NCBI RefSeq assembly: GCF_050958605.1
Contig: NZ_JBJHDO010000002.1
Coordinates: forward strand, 372,001 to 436,000
From: G016756615 sp050958605
Lineage (GTDB): Bacteria; Pseudomonadota; Alphaproteobacteria; Rhizobiales; Rhizobiaceae
Length of the DNA stretch: 64,000 nucleotides
Reading direction: 5' to 3'
A program made the position numbers and the translations under genes. Below are positions 16,721-24,510 of the stretch, piece by piece. Numbering within the stretch: position 1 is the first letter of the stretch; the number at the start of each line of letters is the position of its first letter. Below the pieces are notes generated by a model. It was not told the DNA's origin. It was given only the letters and a program-made list of their open reading frames with translations, and did no database searches.

Positions 16721-16772
16721 CCCCACGGTCCGGCGAGCCCGACTATCACCACCTCAATCTGTCGTGCTCGCT

Positions 16773-17153
16773 TCACTTGACCTTCTGTCCTGTAAAACGA
16801 TCTCGTTCGTGCCAAAACTCGCAAACTGGACACCACTCGCCTTCGTAATCGATTCCTTCCTCGTGAGGGCACCCGATGATGCCGTCACTCATCGCGACTG
16901 TCCGAACCTGATGCTTCTCGAGGAATTCAAGTATCTCGCCGGTAATGCCGGGGTCGGCGCGGACGTCACCCTCGGCCACTTTCCAGGCGCGTAAATCTCG
17001 GACCCCTTCATTCTCGGATTGCACGATGCCAACGGCGACCTTTGTCGCCTGGCTGAGATTCGGACCATAAAAGGCGATCGTTGCTACCGGCCACCCCCGG
17101 TATCCTTTCCGAGCTTTCTTTTGCAGGCGCTTGTGAAATCGGCCTTCCAACAT
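16773..17153 (-). CDS. Unknown 126-residue protein with a Cys/His cluster
   Basis: Starts MLEGRFHKRLQKKARKGYRGWPVATIAFYGPNLSQATKVAVGIV and ends with a cluster GCPHEEGIDYEGEWCPVCEFWHERD. That cluster contains Cys-Pro-His, then Cys-x-x-Cys and a nearby His, and could bind zinc. The ATG at 17153 has an excellent GGAGG ribosome site 8 bases ahead, although the frame is open for another 79 codons upstream. No family is recognised with confidence. It lies between the DUF1127-like gene and the divergent lysR gene; copy B of the repeated box is about 290 bp upstream. Confidence 0.75.
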   Translation of the reverse strand: MLEGRFHKRLQKKARKGYRGWPVATIAFYGPNLSQATKVAVGIVQSENEGVRDLRAWKVAEGDVRADPGITGEILEFLEKHQVRTVAMSDGIIGCPHEEGIDYEGEWCPVCEFWHERDRFTGQKVK

Positions 17154-17428
17154 GTTGCATCCTCCACGAGGCGACTGTTGGACGCCGCGATCGACCTGGG
17201 GAGGAAGCGCGGCGCCCAGTTGCTCGAAGGATATCCCGTCGATCCGGATTCGCCGAGCTTCCGGTTCATGGGGGTTTGTCGATCTGTTCAAGGGGCGGGG
17301 CTTCACCGCCGTAGGCGGGCGGGTTCGCGACGGCATGTGATGCGGCTCGACCTTAGCGAGAGCAAGGCCGCCACCAACCATGATGCGCAATCATAGCGTG
17401 TCCGCTTCGGCCGCTGGTCGCGTCTCGA

Positions 17429-17457
17429 TTGACATTCCTGGAACGAATTGGAATGAT
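17429..17457 (+). promoter_or_regulatory. Promoter of lysR with overlapping dyad
   Basis: TTGACA (17429-17434, perfect consensus), 17-bp spacer, AATGAT (17452-17457). A dyad CATTCC-N11-GGAATG (17433-17455) covers the spacer. A LysR-type protein bound here would block its own promoter. The position supports autoregulation. Confidence 0.6.
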
Positions 17458-17480
17458 GCGCGGTATCTGATTTTGTTATG
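17444..17480 (+). promoter_or_regulatory. Repeated LysR-type box, copy B (before lysR)
   Basis: Partner of the element at 16684-16720 (28/37 identical). It overlaps the -10 of the lysR promoter and ends 8 bp before the ATG at 17488, consistent with repression of lysR by its product. Confidence 0.6.
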
Positions 17481-17487
17481 GCTTATC

Positions 17488-18360
17488 ATGCCAGCCCTGC
17501 TTGACAGCGACCTCCTGCGCACCTTCGTGGCGATCGCCGATACCGGCAATTTCACCCGTGCGGCTGAGCATGTCGGCCGCACCCAGTCGGCGATCTCGAT
17601 GCAGATGAAACGTCTGGAAGCAACGGTCGGCGCCGCGCTTTTCGAACGCGGCTCCCGGGGGGTGAAGCTCACCATCAAGGGGGATCAGCTGCTGGTCAAT
17701 GCGCGGCGGGTCGTCGGAATGCTCGAGGAAGCCTCGGCCGCAATCGCGGCTCCTCCCCTGCAGGGGCCGGTGCGCATCGGCATCCCCGAGGAATATGGAT
17801 ATTCGGTGTTGTCGCGGGCGCTCGCCGCCTTCGCCAAGCTCCATCGCAATGTCGAGGTTACGACCCGGTACGGCCATTCGGCGCATCAGATGGCCGAACT
17901 CAAGGAGGGCAAACTCGATCTCGCGGTCGTGTTCGAATGGCGCCCTTCAAAGCGGGGTGAAATCCTGCTCAACGACCCGACGGTCTGGGTGACTTCGAAT
18001 GTCCATTGTATTCATGAGGGGAACCCGGTTCCGGTCGCGCTCTACGAGAATTCCCGCTGGTCCCGGGAGTTCGCGATCAAATCGCTGGAACGGTGCGGGA
18101 TCGACTATCGGGTCGCCTGCCGCAGCGACAACAGCGCCGGATTGATGCTCGCCGTGGAGTCGGGTCTCGCGATCGCGCCTGTTTCGCGTAGCAACATCCC
18201 TTCGGGATGTCGCGAACTGACGGTCGCGGACGGCTTCGACACGATCGATTCCTCCAATGTCGTCCTGCACCGTAACCGCGGCTCCAAGGGGGCCGCGGTG
18301 GACGGCATGGCCGACGCCATCCGCGAGGCGTTCCGGGCACGTCCCGCGGAACTGCCGTAG
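17488..18360 (+). CDS. LysR-family transcriptional regulator
   Basis: 290 residues. The N-terminal winged helix-turn-helix (DLLRTFVAIADTGNFTRAAEHVGRTQSAISMQMKRLEATVGAALFER) is typical, followed by a substrate-binding domain from about residue 90 (VRIGIPEEYGYSVLSRALAAF). The ATG at 17488 is chosen because homologues start with the L-L-D-S-D-L-L-R segment; an in-frame ATG at 17380 would place the promoter inside the gene. The shared 37-bp box suggests it controls itself and the DUF1127-like microprotein. It resembles VtlR-type regulators of Brucella and Agrobacterium, which control DUF1127 genes; that assignment is inference. It also precedes the chromate genes but on present evidence need not control them. 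Confidence 0.92.
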   Translation: MPALLDSDLLRTFVAIADTGNFTRAAEHVGRTQSAISMQMKRLEATVGAALFERGSRGVKLTIKGDQLLVNARRVVGMLEEASAAIAAPPLQGPVRIGIPEEYGYSVLSRALAAFAKLHRNVEVTTRYGHSAHQMAELKEGKLDLAVVFEWRPSKRGEILLNDPTVWVTSNVHCIHEGNPVPVALYENSRWSREFAIKSLERCGIDYRVACRSDNSAGLMLAVESGLAIAPVSRSNIPSGCRELTVADGFDTIDSSNVVLHRNRGSKGAAVDGMADAIREAFRARPAELP

Positions 18361-18514
18361 ACAGGCGGATAACTTCCAAATTCAGCCCACTGGTCCGGGA
18401 TTTGTTGCTTGTCCGCGGCTGCTCAATTCGCTAAAATTCCAGTCTCGGGGGCATGGTGGACTCCCCGCTAGGCTTCGGCCCAAGCTCCGCCTTCGCTATG
18501 TTGCGGAGGTTGCC

Positions 18515-19333
18515 ATGCCACGGACAATATCACCGGAACAGTTGATCCCACTGATCGGAGCGGAAGATTGCCCGATCATCGTTGATGTGCGACGCGCCGA
18601 AACCTTCCGTTCCGCGCCAACCCGTATCGCGGCCGCGGTCTGGCGCGACCATTGCAAAACGGCCGAATGGTATCCGAGCATGCCGGCGGGCAAGGGCCTC
18701 GTCGTCTATTGCACCCACGGCCACAATGTCAGCGCCCTAGCCGCGGCATGTCTTGCCGAAGCCGGCGCCGACGTGGCGCTCCTTGAAGGCGGGATCGAGG
18801 CCTTCGCCGGGGCAGGGGGAACGCTCGTCAAGATGAACGCGCCAGGAGTCGACGTGACCTCGGCGGACGGTAGCGTCTGGGTCACTCGGGAAAGGCCGAA
18901 GATAGATCGGATCGCCTGCCCGTGGCTGATCCGGCGGTTCATCGATCCTTTCGCGACCGTTCTCTTCGTCGCGCCCGAGTGGGTCCGCGATGTTGCCGAT
19001 GAGATCGGTGCGACCCCGTTCGATGTGGAAGGCGTCCGTTATTCGCATAGGGGCGACACATGCAGCTTTGACACGCTCCTTACGGAGTTTGGCCTTGGCG
19101 ATGCTCCACTCCAGCATCTCGCGCGCATCGTGCGCGGGGCGGACACTGCACGGCTCGATCTGGAGTCTCAAGCCGCGGGGCTGCTCGCCCTTTCGCTCGG
19201 CCTCTCGGCGATCGAAAGGGACGATCGGGTACAGTTGGAAAAGGGCCTCATGATCTACGATGCGCTTTACGGCTGGTGTCGCTATGCCGTCGACGAGCAT
19301 CATAACTGGCCTTCGCCCTCGGTGTCGGCATGA
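18515..19333 (+). CDS. chrB: Chromate resistance protein, rhodanese-ChrB fusion
   Basis: 272 residues. The N-terminal rhodanese domain (about 1-105) contains DVRRAETF and the active-site loop VVYCTHGHNVS with its Cys. The C-terminal ChrB domain (about 120-272) starts RPKIDRIACPWLIRRFIDPFA and includes YSHRGDTCSFDTLL, features of the chromate-resistance exported family. The classic ChrB N-terminal domain is replaced by rhodanese. The ATG at 18515 has GGAGG ahead. It overlaps chrA by four bases (ATGA), so the two are translated together. Confidence 0.9.
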   Translation: MPRTISPEQLIPLIGAEDCPIIVDVRRAETFRSAPTRIAAAVWRDHCKTAEWYPSMPAGKGLVVYCTHGHNVSALAAACLAEAGADVALLEGGIEAFAGAGGTLVKMNAPGVDVTSADGSVWVTRERPKIDRIACPWLIRRFIDPFATVLFVAPEWVRDVADEIGATPFDVEGVRYSHRGDTCSFDTLLTEFGLGDAPLQHLARIVRGADTARLDLESQAAGLLALSLGLSAIERDDRVQLEKGLMIYDALYGWCRYAVDEHHNWPSPSVSA

Positions 19334-20655
19334 ACGCGCCCATCGATTCGCGCGGGTCGGTCACGCTGGGAGAAGCCACGCGTGTTTTCGCCAGGATCGG
19401 CATTCTTTCTTTCGGCGGGCCGGCCGGGCAGATTGCCCTGATGCACCGCGTGATTGTCGAGGAAAAGGGCTGGCTCGACGAAGCGCGTTTCCTTCATGCA
19501 CTGAACTACTGCATGCTCCTGCCTGGGCCGGAAGCAATGCAACTCGCCATCTATTCCGGCTGGTTGCTTCACGGGGTGCGTGGCGGCCTTGTCGCCGGAC
19601 TGCTGTTTATCTTGCCCGGCGCTTTCGTGATCACGACCCTATCGGCCATTTATCTGCAGTTCGGTCACGTGCCGCTGATACAGGGATTGCTCCTCGGCAT
19701 GAAGGCCGCCGTGCTTGCCGTCGTGCTCGAGGCCCTGATCAGGATGTCGCGGCGCTCAGTGCGTCACGGCTTCGCGCTGGCGCTCGCCATGGCCGGTTTT
19801 GTCGCTATCGCCTTTCTGCGGCTGCCCTTTCCCTTGATCATACTCGGCGCCGTCCTCTGCGGCGCCTTGATGGCGCTTGATGCGACGGATGACGGCAAAC
19901 GATCCGAAGCAGCCGCCGAGATACCCGAATGGGCAAGGCCGAGCCTCGGACGTTTCCTGAAGACATCGGCAATATGGTTGGCGATCTGGCTGCTCCCCCT
20001 CATGGCACTTTCATCGATGTCCGGCACCTTCGAAGTCTTTGCCGCGGAGGCGTTGTTCTTCTCGAAGATGGCAGCGGTGACTTTCGGCGGGGCCTACGCC
20101 GTGCTGGCCTACGTCGCCCAGCAAGCGGTCGAAGTCCACCACTGGCTGCTGGCGGACGAGATGCTCACCGGGCTTGGCCTTGCCGAAACCACGCCTGGAC
20201 CGCTGATCCTCGTACTGGTCTTCGTGGGCTTTCTCGGAGGTGCGCGTCTTTCCGGCCTCGATCCGCTCACCGGCGGCGTAACCGGCGCGGTGGTTACGCT
20301 ATGGTTCACTTTCGTGCCGTGCTTCCTCTGGATCTTCGCCGGTGCGCCCTATGTGGAGACCGTCCGCAATGTACGCTGGCTGGCCAGCGCCCTCGCCGCC
20401 GTCACGGCAGTCGTGGTCGGCATCATTGCCAATCTGGCTCTGTGGTTCGCGCTGCACGTTCTGTTCGGCGTCGTCCGGGACATCGAGGTGGGACCGTTCA
20501 TATTCGCAATTCCCGATCTGCCCACCTTCGATCCCGGGAGCATGCTCATCGCACTGGCGGCCGGCATAGCGCTGATCGTCTTCAGGGCAAACCTCATCGC
20601 CGTCCTGGCAGCGGCTGCGCTGGCAGGCATGGGCTGGAAACTCGCGATGGGATAG
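19330..20655 (+). CDS. chrA: Chromate transporter ChrA
   Basis: 441 residues, the long two-domain CHR superfamily form with about 10-12 transmembrane segments. The two halves show the repeated signature: RIGILSFGGPAGQIALMHR with LPGPEAMQLAIY in the first, and KMAAVTFGGAYAVLAYVAQQ with ETTPGPLILVLVF in the second. It is expected to expel chromate from the cytoplasm; sulfate-related anions are an alternative. It overlaps the upstream fusion gene. Confidence 0.94.
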   Translation: MNAPIDSRGSVTLGEATRVFARIGILSFGGPAGQIALMHRVIVEEKGWLDEARFLHALNYCMLLPGPEAMQLAIYSGWLLHGVRGGLVAGLLFILPGAFVITTLSAIYLQFGHVPLIQGLLLGMKAAVLAVVLEALIRMSRRSVRHGFALALAMAGFVAIAFLRLPFPLIILGAVLCGALMALDATDDGKRSEAAAEIPEWARPSLGRFLKTSAIWLAIWLLPLMALSSMSGTFEVFAAEALFFSKMAAVTFGGAYAVLAYVAQQAVEVHHWLLADEMLTGLGLAETTPGPLILVLVFVGFLGGARLSGLDPLTGGVTGAVVTLWFTFVPCFLWIFAGAPYVETVRNVRWLASALAAVTAVVVGIIANLALWFALHVLFGVVRDIEVGPFIFAIPDLPTFDPGSMLIALAAGIALIVFRANLIAVLAAAALAGMGWKLAMG

Positions 20656-20683
20656 CCGAGACGGATCCGCTAGTACGCTGCGC

Positions 20684-21619
20684 TCAGTCGAACAGGCTCG
20701 AAACCGATTCTTCCTGGGCCGTGCGCGAGATCGCTTCGCCGATCAGGTCGCCGATCGAGACGACGCGGATATTGTGGGCGTCCATGACCGCCTGGGTCGG
20801 CTGGATGGAATCGGTGATCACCAGTTCCTGAAGCTGGGAGCCGGTGATACGCGCGATGGCTCCGCCCGACAGCACGCCATGCGTGATGTAGGCGGTGACG
20901 CTGCTGGCGCCCTTGGCGAGCAGTGCGTCCGCGGCATTGCACAGCGTTCCGCCGGAATCGACGATGTCGTCGAAGAGCAGGCAGTCCTTCCCCTTGACGT
21001 CGCCAATGACGTTCATGACCTCGGATTCTCCTGGTCGTTCGCGACGCTTGTCGACGATTGCCAGTTGCGCGTCGACCCGCTTGGCGAGCGCGCGCGCACG
21101 GACCACGCCGCCCACGTCGGGCGACACGACCATGACGTTCGACAATTGCTTGTACTTGGCCTTCACGTCGCGAGCCATGACCGGGACGGAGAAGAGGTTG
21201 TCGGTCGGGATATCGAAGAAGCCCTGGATCTGGCCGGCGTGGAGATCGAGCGTCAGCACGCGATTGGCGCCGGCGTGTGCGATCATGTTAGCGACCAGCT
21301 TGGCCGAGATCGGGGTGCGCCCGGAGGCGCGCCTGTCCTGGCGGGCGTAGCCGAAATAAGGGATGACCGCAGTGATACGCCGTGCCGAGGAGCGCATGAA
21401 CGCGTCGATCATGATGAGCAATTCCATCAGATGATCGTTGGTCGGGAAGGAGGTCGACTGGAGGATGAATACATCCTCGCCGCGCACGTTTTCCTGGATC
21501 TCGACGAAGATTTCCTGGTCGGCGAAACGACGGACGCTGGCCTTGCCCAAGGGAATGTTCAGATAGCGGGCGACAGCCTCGGCCAGAACCCGGTTGGAAT
21601 TACCCGCAAAGAGTTTCAT
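20684..21619 (-). CDS. prs: Ribose-phosphate pyrophosphokinase
   Basis: 311 residues. It makes PRPP from ribose 5-phosphate and ATP. It carries MKLFAGNSNRVLAEAVARYL at the start, the flexible-loop segment YFGYARQDRR and the PRPP-binding signature DDIVDSGGTL. The ATG at 21619 has AAGGA upstream. The frame remains open far upstream, but family starts match this ATG. It is the most distal gene of a minus-strand run from lgt to prs and feeds purine, pyrimidine, histidine and apt reactions. Confidence 0.97.
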   Translation of the reverse strand: MKLFAGNSNRVLAEAVARYLNIPLGKASVRRFADQEIFVEIQENVRGEDVFILQSTSFPTNDHLMELLIMIDAFMRSSARRITAVIPYFGYARQDRRASGRTPISAKLVANMIAHAGANRVLTLDLHAGQIQGFFDIPTDNLFSVPVMARDVKAKYKQLSNVMVVSPDVGGVVRARALAKRVDAQLAIVDKRRERPGESEVMNVIGDVKGKDCLLFDDIVDSGGTLCNAADALLAKGASSVTAYITHGVLSGGAIARITGSQLQELVITDSIQPTQAVMDAHNIRVVSIGDLIGEAISRTAQEESVSSLFD

Positions 21620-21759
21620 GAAGAGTCCTTGGCTTACCCGCCCAGATGACGGGGCTTTTAGTCTCCTTCGCCGCCATTGCAAGCGGCGAAGAGACGCATT
21701 CGGCCTGAAAATCCCAAGAATCTCGACGAGAGCGAAATCCCGATAGGGTTCGCACCGTG

Positions 21760-22347
21760 CTAGCCGGACCGGCCGGCCAGCCAGGTGGCCAACTGATTGA
21801 CGGTCACGTCGGCGATCGACTGCATGGTTTCGCCCGACACGGCTACCCAGCCTTCGCCTTTGCCGGTCGCTTTTTGCTGCCCCTGGATGCGGTGCAGCCG
21901 ATTGCCCGAAGCGTCGAGCACGTCCCAGACGTAGATGACCGTGGTCCCGTTGCCCTCCGAAATCGCGGAGAGGTAGCCCTTGAGCACGTGAGTCGCGGTG
22001 GGATCGTCCGATCGGGCGAGCCCAATGCCGCGCTCCCGGGCCTTCAGCGCGATGCGCTCCGTCAGCGGCGTGACCGCTTCGACGGTCGAACCGACGATTG
22101 GGGCGAATTGGATTTTGGTGGAGCTGTTGATCGCCGCGACTTGCCCCGGCGCTGTTTGCCCGGAAGCCGTTGTCGACGATGTCGCGGCCGTTGCATCCGG
22201 TGCGGAGATGGCCGGAGAGGGCGTCGTGGAGGCGGGCGGCTGCTGCGTCCCGGTCAAGGAGGAGGGTTCGAGCACGTCGGAAGTCGTGCACGCGGCAAGC
22301 AGAACGCCGGCAAGCAACGCCACCACCATGGCGACGGTTCGGCTCAT
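21760..22347 (-). CDS. Predicted lipoprotein of unknown function
   Basis: 195 residues. A signal peptide ends in a lipobox LLAAC followed by a Ser/Thr/Pro/Ala-rich linker of about 70 residues. The folded part (from FAPIVGSTVEAVTPLTERIALKAR) looks like the outer-membrane lipoproteins that bind penicillin-binding proteins or other surface partners, but no family is certain. The ATG at 22347 has GAGGA immediately ahead; an upstream ATG at 22377 is possible. It follows the M24-fold gene by 37 bp. Confidence 0.75.
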   Translation of the reverse strand: MSRTVAMVVALLAGVLLAACTTSDVLEPSSLTGTQQPPASTTPSPAISAPDATAATSSTTASGQTAPGQVAAINSSTKIQFAPIVGSTVEAVTPLTERIALKARERGIGLARSDDPTATHVLKGYLSAISEGNGTTVIYVWDVLDASGNRLHRIQGQQKATGKGEGWVAVSGETMQSIADVTVNQLATWLAGRSG

Positions 22348-22384
22348 TCCTCGCGAGTCTCCGCTATCCGCTGTCATTATGGTT

Positions 22385-23536
22385 TCACTGCACGATCAAG
22401 TCGAGACCATGACGCGAGAACGGCTTCGGGCTGGACTCGGTGGTGAGATAGGTCCGGCCTAGCGTCATCGCGGTTTCGGTCTCGGAGTCCATGACGATCA
22501 TATGGGCAAAGAGCGTCATGTCCGGCGCGATCGGTTCCGGATTGCCCTGATAGAACATGGGCATGTCCATCCAGGACGGAGCGAAGCGTGCGCCAACCGA
22601 ATAGCCGCAGGCGTTCAGCCGATGCTTGGTCAGTCCATGGGACTCCATCACGCGGGAATGAGCTTCGAAAACGTCGCCAAAGGTCTTGCCGGGCACCATG
22701 GCCTTCTCAACCGCGAGGAGTGCGTCTCGCGCCGCTTCAAACAATTCCTGGTGGCGCTTCGTGGCCCTGCCGGTCAGCGCGGTGCGCATCATAGGCGCGT
22801 GGTAGTGATTGAAGACGCCCGACCATTCAAGCGTGAGCTGGTCGTTCTTGTTGAGCTTGCGGCGGCCGGACTTGTAACGGCACAGCAACGCGTCCGGACC
22901 CGAGCCGATGATGAAATCGTTGGCGGGGTAATCGCCTCCACCTGTGAAGATCGCGCCTTGCATGGCAGCGAGGATCGCGCCCTCGTCGCCGCCCTGGACG
23001 ATAAGCGGCAGTGCGGCATCCAGGGCGTCGTCCGAAAGGGCGGCGGCCCTCTCGACCTTCTTGATTTCAGCAGGGCTCTTGAACAGGCGAAGCCGGCTGA
23101 CGATGCTTGATGCGTCGGCGATCTGGCCGAAGGTCTGCAGTTGCTCGTCGACCCTGCGCCCGTTCAAGGCCGTCAGGCCGTGCGTGTCGTATTCGACGCC
23201 GATGCGGGCGCCGAGCAGGCCGAGATCGTTGAGGAGGTTGCGCAGGTCGATTGCCGGATTTGAGTTGTCGCGGTCGGTCCACACGACGATATTGTCGAGG
23301 ATCGAGGTGTGACGCGCCTGGCGCAGGTCGGCGGATCTCGTCAGCAAGGTCATCGAGCCGTCGAGCTTCACCACCAGGCATTGGAAGAAGCAAAAGCCGA
23401 AAGTGTCGTAGCCTGTGAGCCAGTACATGCTTTCCTGGGCGAAAAGCAGGATCGCGTCGAGCTTCTTGGCGGCCATCTCGATCAGCAGCCGGTCGCGCCG
23501 CGCGTCGAATTCGCTTCGTTCGAAATGCAGCGCCAT
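22385..23536 (-). CDS. M24-fold (creatinase/Xaa-Pro peptidase-like) hydrolase
   Basis: 383 residues with an N-terminal creatinase-like domain and a C-terminal pita-bread fold (from about 150). In the usual metal-ligand places the sequence reads TLEWSGVFNHYHAPMMRT and MIVMDSETETAMTLGRTYLTTE, so the two-Asp, His and Glu ligands of true metalloaminopeptidases are mostly replaced. This resembles creatinase and ectoine-hydrolase-type members, which need no metal. The substrate cannot be assigned. It starts 2 bp after pgeF and is presumably coexpressed with it. Confidence 0.8.
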   Translation of the reverse strand: MALHFERSEFDARRDRLLIEMAAKKLDAILLFAQESMYWLTGYDTFGFCFFQCLVVKLDGSMTLLTRSADLRQARHTSILDNIVVWTDRDNSNPAIDLRNLLNDLGLLGARIGVEYDTHGLTALNGRRVDEQLQTFGQIADASSIVSRLRLFKSPAEIKKVERAAALSDDALDAALPLIVQGGDEGAILAAMQGAIFTGGGDYPANDFIIGSGPDALLCRYKSGRRKLNKNDQLTLEWSGVFNHYHAPMMRTALTGRATKRHQELFEAARDALLAVEKAMVPGKTFGDVFEAHSRVMESHGLTKHRLNACGYSVGARFAPSWMDMPMFYQGNPEPIAPDMTLFAHMIVMDSETETAMTLGRTYLTTESSPKPFSRHGLDLIVQ

Positions 23537-23538
23537 CG

Positions 23539-24318
23539 TCAGGTCTCCAAAACTATCGCGGAAATCTGCCGCCCGTAGTCGGCCTCGTTGCGGTGAGTGG
23601 TACGACGGTAGGAATAGAAGAGCTCTTCCTCGGCATAGGTGCAGCGGCCGAGCGCCTCCGCCTGGACACCGGCTTTCTTCAGGCGATCGACCGTGTAGCG
23701 GTTAAGATCGAACAGGGCGTGGTCCGCTGTACCGGACGGGACGAAATACATGTGGTTCCCGGCGTCAGCCTCGAGGAAGCGGGCGACGAACTCAGGCCCG
23801 ACTTCATAGTTTTTCTGGCTGATCGAGGGTCCCAGCACGGCCACGATCCTGTCGCGGCTCGCGCCCAGGCTCTCCATGGCAGCGACCGTGTTCTCCAGGA
23901 CCCCGGTCAAAGCCCCTTTCCAGCCCGCATGCGCGGCACCGACGACGCGCGCTTCCCTGTCCGCGAAGAGAACAGGGCCACAATCGGCGGCCGACGCGCA
24001 GATCGCAAGGCCGGGCCGATCCGTAACCATGGCATCGGCCTTCGGACGTTCGCCGGTAAATTTTTCGCGAACGATCAGCACATCGGGCGAATGGATCTGA
24101 TAGACGCTGAGCAGCGCGTCCGGCGCGACCCCCATCCATTCGGCCACGCGGTGGCGATTCTCGCGGACCTTTTGCGGGTCGTCATTCGAACCGATGCCCG
24201 TGTTGAGGCCTCTGTAAATGCCGTCCGACACGCCGCCCGCACGGGTGAAGAAGCCGTGACGGATACCGCTGGCGGCCGCCTGATCGAGTAAGGATGATCG
24301 GACTGGGTCAAGCTGCAT
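23539..24318 (-). CDS. pgeF: Peptidoglycan editing factor / multicopper-type polyphenol oxidase PgeF
   Basis: 259 residues of the YfiH/DUF152 family. It has the start HGFFTRAGGVSDGIYRGLN and the metal site residues in CADCGPVLF and HAGWKGALTGVLENT. Family members remove mis-incorporated L-Ser from peptidoglycan precursors or show purine-nucleosidase/oxidase activity. It lies downstream of the midA-like gene after a 190-bp gap and immediately upstream of the M24-fold gene. Confidence 0.93.
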   Translation of the reverse strand: MQLDPVRSSLLDQAAASGIRHGFFTRAGGVSDGIYRGLNTGIGSNDDPQKVRENRHRVAEWMGVAPDALLSVYQIHSPDVLIVREKFTGERPKADAMVTDRPGLAICASAADCGPVLFADREARVVGAAHAGWKGALTGVLENTVAAMESLGASRDRIVAVLGPSISQKNYEVGPEFVARFLEADAGNHMYFVPSGTADHALFDLNRYTVDRLKKAGVQAEALGRCTYAEEELFYSYRRTTHRNEADYGRQISAIVLET

Positions 24319-24510
24319 GGGCTGCCTTGTTCACGTCTGGACTGCGTTCGTCAAGCCGGTGCTTTCCCGCGAGCGGACAGTGGGGCAGGGGTGGGGAGAG
24401 TGTCAATCGTTCTAACCAGGCGGGCGCGCTCCGCCACGCTCACCGGGTGAGCTTCCTCCTTTGCCGCAGATTTCTGCCCGAAAATCGCGGGACACTTTTC
24501 CGAAAACTGC

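Larger units (their letters stand above)
17154..17487. other. Divergent region between the Cys/His protein gene and lysR
   Basis: 334 bp. It contains the lysR promoter (17429-17457) and copy B of the repeated LysR-type box (17444-17480). The part nearer the minus-strand gene is open in several frames but shows no start site of note. Confidence 0.5.

Noticed and set aside
24438..24452. Palindrome GCTCACCGGGTGAGC between the midA-like gene and pgeF
   Set aside because: Only seven pairs with a single-base centre, no T-run on the coding side; likely chance at this GC.
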